Assembly: GCA_029573365.1 (NCBI GenBank) | Contig: JAKQGD010000412.1 | Span: 1 to 5,494, forward strand | Direction of reading: 5' to 3' | Origin: Bacteroidota bacterium | GTDB lineage: Bacteria; Bacteroidota; Bacteroidia; Chitinophagales; Saprospiraceae | DNA: 5,494 bases | In this document: positions 1 through 5,494 of the stretch, piece after piece | Layout: every line of letters begins with the position of its first letter | Position numbering within the stretch: the stretch's first letter is position 1 | Position numbers and translations under genes: made by a program | The notes under the pieces: generated by a model | What the model was told of the DNA's origin: nothing | The model's input: only the letters and a program-made list of their open reading frames with translations | Database searches by the model: none

Positions 1-325
1 TGCGGTAGGCCTCGTCCCAGTCAGTGATTTCTGTATTGATAAACGACCTTGCCGGAGGGCCGCCGGCGTTGATTACGATGCCATGGAGCTTGCGTCCGTG
101 CACCAATCGGGTTAGGTCTGATATAACGGCATCTGTGGTGATGTCCCCGGGCAGAATGGTCGTCTGGTCAGGATATTTCTTATGGAGATCCTCAAGCCGC
201 TCCTCTCCACGGGCATTGATTATGACCTCAGCTCCCTCTGTGAGCAACTGCTCAGCTATGGCCCTGCCAAAACCACTTGTGGAGCCGGTCACTACAAAAC
301 AAGAGTTTCTGAGCTTCAGATCCAT
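1..325 (-). CDS. Short-chain dehydrogenase/reductase (SDR) family oxidoreductase, N-terminal part, truncated by window edge
   Basis: Only the first 108 codons are visible; the rest lies beyond the left edge. SDR enzymes are NAD(P)-dependent oxidoreductases, usually about 250 residues and cytoplasmic. The visible part is the nucleotide-binding half of a Rossmann fold. The glycine-rich TGSTSGFG sits at residues 13-20 (the family's TGxxxGxG motif), directly after a first beta strand (CFVV). GDI at 60-62 fits the Asp that contacts the adenine ring, and INAGGPP at 85-91 corresponds to the NNAG motif. N37-A38-R39 at the end of the second strand would favour NADP(H) over NAD(H), which is inference. 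The catalytic Ser-Tyr-Lys residues are off-window, so substrate cannot be inferred. The ATG at 325 is chosen because it places the glycine motif at the usual distance from the N-terminus. It lies 4 bases after the stop of the TerB-like gene, so it is probably the last visible member of the alaS operon. No Shine-Dalgarno sequence is seen. Confidence 0.9.
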   Translation of the reverse strand, partial: MDLKLRNSCFVVTGSTSGFGRAIAEQLLTEGAEVIINARGEERLEDLHKKYPDQTTILPGDITTDAVISDLTRLVHGRKLHGIVINAGGPPARSFINTEITDWDEAYR

Positions 326-329
326 GTAC

Positions 330-671
330 TTACATCATGCGTTCGAGGAAATGCAGCAACTCTTTTTCCATGATATTGAAGTCTGCATCGGCATAAAAGA
401 GATCCTTCATGTTTTCCATAATTCTGTCTTTTTCTACCGCAGTAGGATAATAGGTATCTTTGTAGGCAAGGATAGTTTCATAAGCTTTATAATCACTCAT
501 CGAATCAAACAAGTCGACCATCTTCTGGTAAGTCTCCATGCCGTCTACTTTTTGTATCATCCGTTTTTCCTCCTCTGCAAATTCCATATCTACATTGGCT
601 ACATAGATGAGAAGGAAGGTCAGAAATTCGTTGTATGTCCAGTTCTGGTTTTCCATTGAAATATCAGACAT
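330..671 (-). CDS. Small acidic helical protein, possibly TerB-like fold
   Basis: A 113-residue predicted cytoplasmic protein with no signal peptide or membrane segment. I do not recognise a named gene. The sequence looks all-helical and has two similar stretches: A25-NVDMEFAEEEKRMI near the N-terminus and A94-DADFNIMEKELLHFL at the C-terminus. Each has an Ala-x-x-Asp pattern followed a few residues later by Glu-rich helix. This pseudo-symmetric arrangement resembles the TerB/DjlA-type helical domain, whose two 'ADGxxxxxE' motifs bind metal. The typical Asp-Gly is replaced by Asp-Met and Asp-Phe, so the assignment is tentative and metal binding is unproven. The start codon at 671 overlaps the end of the lipoprotein gene by 8 bases (its TGA is at 666-664), which suggests translational coupling. 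A second in-frame ATG at 656 (residue 6, MENQNW) is an equally possible start. The SDR gene follows after 4 bases. Confidence 0.8.
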   Translation of the reverse strand: MSDISMENQNWTYNEFLTFLLIYVANVDMEFAEEEKRMIQKVDGMETYQKMVDLFDSMSDYKAYETILAYKDTYYPTAVEKDRIMENMKDLFYADADFNIMEKELLHFLERMM

Positions 672-1014
672 TTAATTTATCAATTTTTGTAAGGTAGCAA
701 GGAGAAGCAATCCATCTTTCATTGGGAAAAATTTCCTTGAGCACGACAGAAAATCTGACTTTTGTCTTTTCTACCCGGAAAGATTCAGACAAATTGCATG
801 GTCCGAATCTCATGCTTGGGTCAGAAGGAACAATCACAAATTTGTCCGCAATCAAAGTAACAGTACCTTCCTGGTCATTTAATATACCCACATCCTTACG
901 GTCAGGCATACAATCGGTCAAAACGGCCTGGACCGTGTGCTCAGGTTTTGTGTTTTTGGAACACCCGAAAAAGAGCAGACCAAAAAACAGAAGAAATATA
1001 TTAACATTTTTCAT
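664..1014 (-). CDS. Small predicted lipoprotein of unknown function
   Basis: A 116-residue protein beginning with a type II signal peptide: Met-Lys-Asn, a hydrophobic Phe/Leu-rich stretch at residues 6-16, then a lipobox ending FFGC, with C18 as the predicted lipidated cysteine. The mature protein would be about 99 residues and attached to a membrane. The residues after C18 (SKNTKPE) lack the acidic run linked to surface export of some Bacteroidota lipoproteins, so a periplasm-facing location is the simpler guess. The mature part looks beta-rich and has three more cysteines: C35, C73 and C106. A segment at 72-111 (PCNLSESF, then KVRFSVVLKE, ending YLTKI) has the look of a small repeated-strand domain found in Bacteroidota lipoproteins, but I cannot name the family. 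The ATG at 1014 is 8 bases after the alaS stop, and the 3' end overlaps the next gene by 8 bases. The start region is clearly more AT-rich than alaS. Confidence 0.85.
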   Translation of the reverse strand: MKNVNIFLLFFGLLFFGCSKNTKPEHTVQAVLTDCMPDRKDVGILNDQEGTVTLIADKFVIVPSDPSMRFGPCNLSESFRVEKTKVRFSVVLKEIFPNERWIASPCYLTKIDKLNV

Positions 1015-1022
1015 AATATAAA

Positions 1023-2255
1023 TTACTTAAGATGTTCATTTAATTTATCAATCGCTCTATCCAGCCCTTCGGGTTTACTGCCACCTGCTGTAGCGTAAAA
1101 AGGCTGCCCACCGCCTCCACCGTTGATTTCTTTGGCCAGTTCCCTGACGATGTTGCCTGCATTCCAGCCCCTGGCTTTAGTGAGAGATTCCGAAATGCTC
1201 AGGCACAGGGTTGGTTTTCCACCGTCTTCTATACCGAAGAGCACCACTCCATCTCCCATACCGGCGAGAAGGTTTGAGGCCAGAGTTCTGGCATTTTTGA
1301 CGTCCATATCCTGCAATCTGGCACTGATTACCGGTACCCCAGCCATGTCCTTTTTACCGGCCAGGAGCTGATCTTTAAGTGCTGATGCCTGAATGGTTCT
1401 GAGTTTTTCGATCTCTTTATGCAGGGCCTTGTTTTCTTCCTGCAGGTCCGCTACATTTCGCACCACGTTCTGGTTGTTTTTAAAAAACGATCTGATGGCT
1501 GCGAGTTCCTCTTCCCTGGCGTGGATGTATTTTTCTGCTTCGTCAGCAGTGATGGCCTCAATACGCCTGACTCCTGCCGCAATGCCGCTTTCTGATGTGA
1601 TTTTAAAATATCCCAATTGTCCGGTAGCTTTGACATGGCATCCGCCGCAAAGTTCACGTGAAAAACCGGCATCAAAGGTAATCATACGCACGGAGTCACC
1701 ATATTTTTCGCCAAAGAGCATCATGGCTCCTGCTTTTTTTGCTTCCTCTATGGGAATGGACCTGTTTTCGGCCAGGCTGATATTTGCCCTAATCTTCTGA
1801 TTAACTATCTTTTCTACTTGCTCAAGTTCTGCATCCGTAATTTTCTGATAATGGGAAACGTCAAACCTCAGGTAGTCTGGCCTTACGAGCGAACCTTTCT
1901 GCTGCACGTGGTCTCCGAGCACCTGCCTGAGGGCAGCATGCAGCAAGTGAGTTGCTGAATGGTTATTTTCTGTAAGGCGTCGTTTGATCTCATCGACTTC
2001 GCCAAACACCTGCCCATCCGGATGGTCAGGGAGCCTGTCTACTACGTGTATGATCAGGTCGTTTTCTTTGCGGGTATCGAGCACCCTGATGACATCTCCA
2101 TCTATGATGAGGATGCCGGTATCTCCTATCTGTCCTCCGCCTTCAGGATAAAAAGGTGTTTTGTCCAGCACGAGATGGAATTGTTCCTGGTCTTTCTGTT
2201 TGATGACCCTGTATTTGAGTACGCGGCAGTCCTGGACTATGAGATCGTCGTAACC
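1023..2255 (-). CDS. alaS: Alanyl-tRNA synthetase, C-terminal portion (editing and C-Ala domains)
   Basis: This is the continuation of alaS after the frameshift, listed from the first homologous codon (Gly-Tyr-Asp-Asp). The earliest start-like codon in this frame is a GTG at 2171, which is only an ordinary internal Val in the family. It carries the editing domain that hydrolyses Ser-tRNA-Ala and Gly-tRNA-Ala. PFYPEGGGQIGDTG comes early. NNHSATHLLH supplies the HxxxH zinc/active-site pair, and CGGCH supplies Cys and His of the CxxxH pair. In the repaired 871-residue numbering these are H560, H564, C664 and H668, near the E. coli positions. A short coiled coil (about residues 728-751, rich in Glu/Lys/Leu) links to the C-terminal C-Ala domain with the glycine tract GGGGGQPFYATAGG near the end. 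As drawn, this half would not be translated in frame with the catalytic half. The next gene begins 8 bases after the stop. Confidence 0.93.
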   Translation of the reverse strand, partial: GYDDLIVQDCRVLKYRVIKQKDQEQFHLVLDKTPFYPEGGGQIGDTGILIIDGDVIRVLDTRKENDLIIHVVDRLPDHPDGQVFGEVDEIKRRLTENNHSATHLLHAALRQVLGDHVQQKGSLVRPDYLRFDVSHYQKITDAELEQVEKIVNQKIRANISLAENRSIPIEEAKKAGAMMLFGEKYGDSVRMITFDAGFSRELCGGCHVKATGQLGYFKITSESGIAAGVRRIEAITADEAEKYIHAREEELAAIRSFFKNNQNVVRNVADLQEENKALHKEIEKLRTIQASALKDQLLAGKKDMAGVPVISARLQDMDVKNARTLASNLLAGMGDGVVLFGIEDGGKPTLCLSISESLTKARGWNAGNIVRELAKEINGGGGGQPFYATAGGSKPEGLDRAIDKLNEHLK

Positions 2256-3637
2256 GGTAATTCTGTCCCTGTCTTTTCGGTGACAGTAACCCAGTCGCCG
2301 GTTTCCCTTTTGGCATCAGCCCGGGACCTTTCCTTTTGTTGGTTAAGAGCTTTTGTAAAACCCTCTTCATCTACTTTCCATCCCCTTTCTTCGGCGATAA
2401 GTCGGGTCAGGTCTACAGGAAAACCATAGGTGTCATACAACTCAAATACGTCGCTGCCGTCAATTACTCCATCTTTGACATGAATGTCTTCGATACGGCG
2501 AAGGCCACCTTCCAGTGTCTTGAGAAAGGACTTTTCTTCTTCTCTGATTACTTTTTCGACAAAGTTTTTTTGCAGGTACAGCTCCGGAAAGACAAATTCG
2601 AACTGCCTGCCCAGGCTTTCTACCAACTGGCACAAAAGCGGCTGTCTGTAATCGAGGTAAGTATAATAATATCTCACGGCCCTTCTGAGGATACGCCTGA
2701 TGACATAACCTGCTCCGTTGTTTGAAGGCATTTGTCCGTCGGCAATGGTAAAGGATATGGCCCTGATGTGATCGGCCAGCACCCTGAATGCCACATCTGA
2801 CCGGGTATCTCCAAAGTTATATTTTTTGCCTGTTATACGCTCTACTTCTGCTATCGTGCCCGTAAATACGTCGGTGTCGTAGTTGCTGTTTTTGCCCTGA
2901 ATGACTCGGACCAACCTCTCGAAGCCCATACCTGTATCGACGTGCATGGCCGGAAGTTGTTCCAATGAGCCGTCGGCTTTGCGGTTAAACTGGATAAATA
3001 CGTTGTTCCATATTTCGATGACCTGAGGATGGTCCTTGTTGACTAACAAATGGCCGGGCGTGGCAGCCCTTTCGGCGTCAGGGCGGTTGTCAAAGTGGAT
3101 TTCACTGCAAGGTCCACACGGCCCTGTATCGCCCATTTCCCAGAAGTTGTCTTTTTTATTGCCAAAAACAATGTGTTCCTGTGGCACCAGCTTTGACCAT
3201 TCTTTGAGAGCTATCTGCGAGGGAGGGAGATTTTCCTTTGGGTCACCCTCAAAAACCGTTACGTACAGTCTGTCTTTAGGAAGTTTGTACACTGAGGTGA
3301 GCAGCTCCCAGCTCCAGGATATGGCTTCAGCCTTGAAGTAGTCGCCTATGCTCCAGTTGCCCAGCATCTCAAACATAGTATGGTGGTACGTGTCTGCCCC
3401 CACTTCTTCCAGGTCATTGTGCTTACCGGATACTCTCAGACATTTCTGAGTATCTGCTATTCTGGGATTGTCAGGTTTTCTGTTACCGAGAAAAAAATCC
3501 TTAAACTGATTCATACCTGCATTGGTAAACATCAGCGTGGGGTCGTCTTTAATCACAATAGGTGCCGATGCCACAATTTTGTGGTTTTTGCCGGCAAAAA
3601 AATCCAGAAATTTCTGTCTTATCTCGTTTGATGTCAT
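2237..3637 (-). CDS. alaS: Alanyl-tRNA synthetase, N-terminal portion (catalytic and tRNA-recognition domains)
   Basis: This frame gives 466 residues from the ATG at 3637, of which the last seven follow the frameshift and are not native. It holds the aminoacylation domain that activates alanine with ATP and charges tRNA-Ala in the cytoplasm. Visible class II motifs are DPTLMFTNAGMNQFKD (residues 32-47), the CLRVSGKHNDLEEVG segment (66-80), HHTMFEMLGNWSIGDYF (85-101), WEMGDTGPCGPCSEIHFD (166-183) and the motif 3 stretch GMGFERL (236-242). The tRNA-recognition helical region follows, including RRILRRAVRYY (314-324) and LYDTYGFPVDLT (400-411). The start at 3637 (MTSNEIRQKFLDFF) matches the usual N-terminus of the family. 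An upstream ATG at 3649 (MAQGMTSN...) has an AAGGA 4 bases before it (3658-3654) and cannot be excluded. A TTG at 3682 would extend the frame further, but it overlaps the candidate promoter and is unlikely. Confidence 0.95.
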   Translation of the reverse strand: MTSNEIRQKFLDFFAGKNHKIVASAPIVIKDDPTLMFTNAGMNQFKDFFLGNRKPDNPRIADTQKCLRVSGKHNDLEEVGADTYHHTMFEMLGNWSIGDYFKAEAISWSWELLTSVYKLPKDRLYVTVFEGDPKENLPPSQIALKEWSKLVPQEHIVFGNKKDNFWEMGDTGPCGPCSEIHFDNRPDAERAATPGHLLVNKDHPQVIEIWNNVFIQFNRKADGSLEQLPAMHVDTGMGFERLVRVIQGKNSNYDTDVFTGTIAEVERITGKKYNFGDTRSDVAFRVLADHIRAISFTIADGQMPSNNGAGYVIRRILRRAVRYYYTYLDYRQPLLCQLVESLGRQFEFVFPELYLQKNFVEKVIREEEKSFLKTLEGGLRRIEDIHVKDGVIDGSDVFELYDTYGFPVDLTRLIAEERGWKVDEEGFTKALNQQKERSRADAKRETGDWVTVTEKTGTELPVTTIS

Positions 3638-3679
3638 GCCCTGGGCCATCTTGTCCTTGTACACTTTGTTTTGAAACCG

Positions 3680-3687
3680 CAAATATA
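3680..3687 (-). promoter_or_regulatory. Candidate Bacteroidota -7 promoter element upstream of alaS
   Basis: Read on the minus strand, 3687-3680 is TATATTTG, an exact match to the Bacteroidota -7 consensus TAnnTTTG. It lies about 42 bases upstream of the alaS ATG at 3637, in the only intergenic gap of the window, which is where a promoter for the alaS-lipoprotein-TerB-like-SDR group is expected. Transcription would begin near 3673-3675, leaving a leader of under 40 bases. No convincing TTG/TTTG -33 element is seen 19-21 bases further upstream, so the call rests on position and the -7 match only. Confidence 0.4.
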
Positions 3688-3792
3688 CACATTTGAAATG
3701 GACCTCCCTGCCGGAAGGCTACAATTAGCAAAACGTTACCAATAAGTGATTTGGGTTAATGGCACTATTTTCGGTGGACGTGTGTTTCCATT

Positions 3793-3804
3793 GGCCGAAA
3801 GGCC
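3793..3804. other. Small GC hairpin just downstream of the PurF-like stop codon
   Basis: The plus strand reads GGCC-GAAA-GGCC, a perfect 4-bp inverted repeat with a 4-base loop, starting 6 bases past the PurF-like stop codon. A weaker outer pair, GGTGG (3773-3777) with CCACC (3804-3808), could enclose or compete with it. On the transcribed (minus-strand sense) side there is no run of T after the stem, so it is not a typical intrinsic terminator. It may only mark the 3' end of the PurF-like transcript or protect it from exonucleases. The rest of the 172-base gap holds no gene or recognisable RNA. Confidence 0.3.
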
Positions 3805-3809
3805 CACCA

Positions 3810-5494
3810 TCAGTAGGCCCTTTTGTCGCTGTTTTGCATGTAGTTTATAAAAGCCCTGTTTACGACCCGCGTGCCACCCGGTGTGGGATAGTTGCCCGAA
3901 AAATACCAGTCTCCGTGGTGATTGGGGCAGGCTAGGTGCAGATTCTTTATGGTCTGGTACAACACTTCGACCTCGGGAGTGATGTTTTCAGGGGTTACCA
4001 GCCTGGATATCGCTTTGCTGACGTCGTCGTCAGTATACAGGTCATACAGTGGTTTGACGGCATTTGCCATCTGCTCCAAGGGCAGTTTTTCCTGCTCAAG
4101 GCACCTCTGGTAGGTCTCATCGAGGAGATGAATCTTTCCATCCTTTTCCAAAAGATCCACCAAAGCCCTGAAAGCTACAAAATCCTTCATCCTGCTCATG
4201 TCTATGCCGTAGCAATCTGGGTACCTGATCTGCGGTGCCGATGATACAATGATGATTTTTTTGGGTTTGAGGGTGGAGAGGATGTAAATAATGCTGTCAC
4301 GGAGAGTGGTGCCCCTTACGATCGAATCATCGATCAACACCAGGGTGTCGACCTCATTTTTAACGATGCCATACGTAACGTCGTACACATGAGAAACCAT
4401 TTCCCCGCGTATGGTATCGTCAGCGATAAAGGTTCTTAGTTTTTCGTCCTTAACAGCCAGCTTTTCGGCCCTGATGCTCAGAGCAAGGATTTTTTCCAGT
4501 GCTTCGCTGTCAGTCGTCCCCTGTTCCTGCAAGTCCCTGATTTTCTGTGCCTTGATCTTGTTTAACTCAACTTCCAGACCTTTCATCATACCGAAAAAAG
4601 CGGCCTCAGCGGTATTAGGGATAAAAGAAAATATGGTGTTTTCGATGTCATAGTTGACGGCCTCCAGGATGCGGGGTGCCAGCAACTCGCCGAGTCTTTT
4701 CCTCTCCAGGTAGATGTCCCTGTCTGTTCCGCGGCTGAAATATATGCGTTCGAAACTGCATGGTGTGGGTGCCAGCGGCTCCAGGCATTGTTCCTCGGTG
4801 AGGTGTCCGTTTTTTTTGATAATGAGGGCGTGTCCGGGTTGCAGCTCACGGACCTGGTGGAATCGAATATTGAGGCTGGTCTGTATGGCGGGTCTTTCTG
4901 AGGCTACCACCACTATCTCGTCGTCATGGTAGTAAAAGGCGGGCCTGATACCTGATGGGTCCCTGATGACAAAGGCATCACCGTGGCCTATCATGCCAGC
5001 CATGACATACCCTCCGTCAAATTTTCGGGTGGCCCTTTGCAACAGCCTGCGTACGTCAAGGTGCTCGGCTATGAGTCCGTTGATCTCCTGATTGGTGTAT
5101 CCCTCAGACTTGAACCAGTTAAACAGTCGCTGAACTTCGTCATCGAGGAAGTGGCCTATTTTTTCCAGAACGGTGACAGTGTCCGACTTTTCCTTGGGAT
5201 ATTGGCCGTACGAAAGCAACTCGGCAAACAGCTCGTCCACATTGGTGAGATTAAAATTGCCGGCAAGCACGAGATTGCGGGTGATCCAATTGTTTTGCCG
5301 GAGGAAGGGATGCACCGTCTCTATGGTGTTGGCTCCGTGGGTGCCATACCGCAGGTGGCCGAGCAGGAGTTCGCCTGTGTAAGGCTTGTTGTATTTGAGC
5401 CAGGTGGCATCGTCCATCTGTGCGGGAGTGACATCCTGGAAGTGGGAAAACACTCCTTCAAACAGATCTCTCAGGTACTGGGGACTGTTGCTGC
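3810..5494 (-). CDS. PurF-family amidophosphoribosyltransferase (long Bacteroidota form), N-terminus cut by window edge
   Basis: The last 560 residues are visible; the frame is open to the right edge, so the GTG at 5453 is not the true start. From memory of the long Bacteroidota form (about 630 residues), some 70-80 residues are missing, including the catalytic N-terminal Cys. The family transfers glutamine amide nitrogen to PRPP to form phosphoribosylamine, the first step of purine synthesis, in the cytoplasm. Numbering from the first visible codon, the glutaminase domain shows GHLRYGTHG (45-53), ETVHPF (58-63), AGNFNLTN (77-84), SDTVTVLEKIG (103-113) and RDPSGIRPA (177-185). The phosphoribosyltransferase domain shows CSFERIYFSRGTD (245-257), the PRPP-binding VLIDDSIVRGTT (385-396) and SSAPQIRYPDCYGID (417-431). 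A conserved tail follows (GDWYFSGNYPTPGG, 527-540). Compared with canonical PurF (about 470-500 residues) there is a helical insertion at about 304-348 and a longer C-terminus. A standard purF may exist elsewhere, so no symbol is given. It is separated from alaS by 172 bases. Confidence 0.9.
   Translation of the reverse strand, partial: SNSPQYLRDLFEGVFSHFQDVTPAQMDDATWLKYNKPYTGELLLGHLRYGTHGANTIETVHPFLRQNNWITRNLVLAGNFNLTNVDELFAELLSYGQYPKEKSDTVTVLEKIGHFLDDEVQRLFNWFKSEGYTNQEINGLIAEHLDVRRLLQRATRKFDGGYVMAGMIGHGDAFVIRDPSGIRPAFYYHDDEIVVVASERPAIQTSLNIRFHQVRELQPGHALIIKKNGHLTEEQCLEPLAPTPCSFERIYFSRGTDRDIYLERKRLGELLAPRILEAVNYDIENTIFSFIPNTAEAAFFGMMKGLEVELNKIKAQKIRDLQEQGTTDSEALEKILALSIRAEKLAVKDEKLRTFIADDTIRGEMVSHVYDVTYGIVKNEVDTLVLIDDSIVRGTTLRDSIIYILSTLKPKKIIIVSSAPQIRYPDCYGIDMSRMKDFVAFRALVDLLEKDGKIHLLDETYQRCLEQEKLPLEQMANAVKPLYDLYTDDDVSKAISRLVTPENITPEVEVLYQTIKNLHLACPNHHGDWYFSGNYPTPGGTRVVNRAFINYMQNSDKRAY

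Larger units (their letters stand above)
1023..3637 (-). pseudogene. alaS: alaS locus: alanyl-tRNA synthetase split by a one-base frameshift (probably sequence error rather than true decay)
   Basis: The locus encodes both halves of a class II alanyl-tRNA synthetase in order, but in two reading frames. Frame one runs to a premature TAG at 2239-2237. The family continues in the other frame from the Gly codon at 2255-2253 (GYDD...) to the TAA at 1025-1023. Between the Glu codon (2263-2261) and that Gly codon only five bases remain (2260-2256), where two codons are expected. Adding one base restores the frame; a third T in the TT at 2260-2259 would give Glu-Phe-Thr-Gly-Tyr-Asp, a plausible family sequence. 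The repaired protein is 871 residues, close to the family's usual 870-880. Everything on both sides of the lesion is well conserved and no second lesion is seen, which argues against old decay. alaS is normally single-copy and essential, so an error in the read or assembly is most likely; a real recent mutation with another alaS copy elsewhere is the alternative. Confidence 0.85.

Noticed and set aside
24..659. Long plus-strand open frame opposite the SDR and TerB-like genes
   Set aside because: Its protein has no recognisable motif, low-complexity composition and no family resemblance, while both minus-strand genes it covers look genuine. It is an antisense shadow.
2237..2290. Programmed ribosomal frameshifting in alaS
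   Set aside because: No X-XXY-YYZ slippery heptamer or obvious downstream pseudoknot is seen near the join, and alaS is not known to be expressed this way. A missing base explains the data more simply.
1959..2725. Plus-strand open frames opposite alaS
   Set aside because: They lie antisense to strongly conserved alaS coding sequence and show no domain or sensible start context.
3680..3695. Small palindrome CAAAT-N6-ATTTG as an alaS operator
   Set aside because: The arms are only 5 bases and AT-rich, and one arm is the -7 element itself, so chance is a sufficient explanation.
3793..3804. Intrinsic terminator for the PurF-like gene
   Set aside because: The stem is only 4 bp and is not followed by a T-run on the transcribed strand, so it is listed only as a weak hairpin.
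3638..3809. T-box or other riboswitch leader for alaS
   Set aside because: The gap is only 172 bases, the likely leader is under 40 bases, and no T-box core sequence or terminator/antiterminator pair is visible.
4320..4335. Perfect inverted repeat GATCGA-ATCA-TCGATC
   Set aside because: It falls exactly on the codons for the conserved DDSIV of the PRPP-binding motif, so protein constraint and codon choice explain it.

Overview
This window looks like an ordinary chromosomal segment from a member of the Bacteroidota. The evidence is a long-form PurF-like amidotransferase of the type seen in that phylum, an alanyl-tRNA synthetase with a Bacteroidota-like N-terminus, a TAnnTTTG-type -7 promoter element, and the near absence of Shine-Dalgarno sequences. 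No mobile element, CRISPR array, rRNA or tRNA is visible. Every convincing gene lies on the minus strand.

Layout, in the direction of transcription (right to left): (1) 5494-3810, a PurF-family class II glutamine amidotransferase/phosphoribosyltransferase whose N-terminus lies beyond the right edge. (2) 3809-3638, a 172-base intergenic gap with a small GC hairpin and a candidate promoter. (3) 3637-1023, alaS, encoding alanyl-tRNA synthetase. It is complete end to end but broken into two frames by an apparent one-base deletion at about 2256-2260. (4) 1014-664, a small predicted lipoprotein. (5) 671-330, a small acidic helical protein that resembles the TerB fold. (6) 325-1, the N-terminal part of a short-chain dehydrogenase/reductase, cut by the left edge.

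The four genes from alaS leftward are packed with gaps of 8, -8 (overlap) and 4 bases. They are probably one transcript driven from the gap upstream of alaS. AlaRS charges tRNA-Ala and the PurF-like protein belongs to the family that makes phosphoribosylamine for purine synthesis. The two small proteins have no function that can be assigned from sequence, and co-transcription with alaS does not by itself imply a shared pathway.

The most notable observation is the alaS frameshift. Restoring one base gives an uninterrupted 871-residue enzyme with all active-site and editing motifs, so a sequencing or assembly error is the most economical explanation. I found no strong candidate for an undescribed system here. 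The alaS-linked lipoprotein/TerB-like pair is the least understood content.
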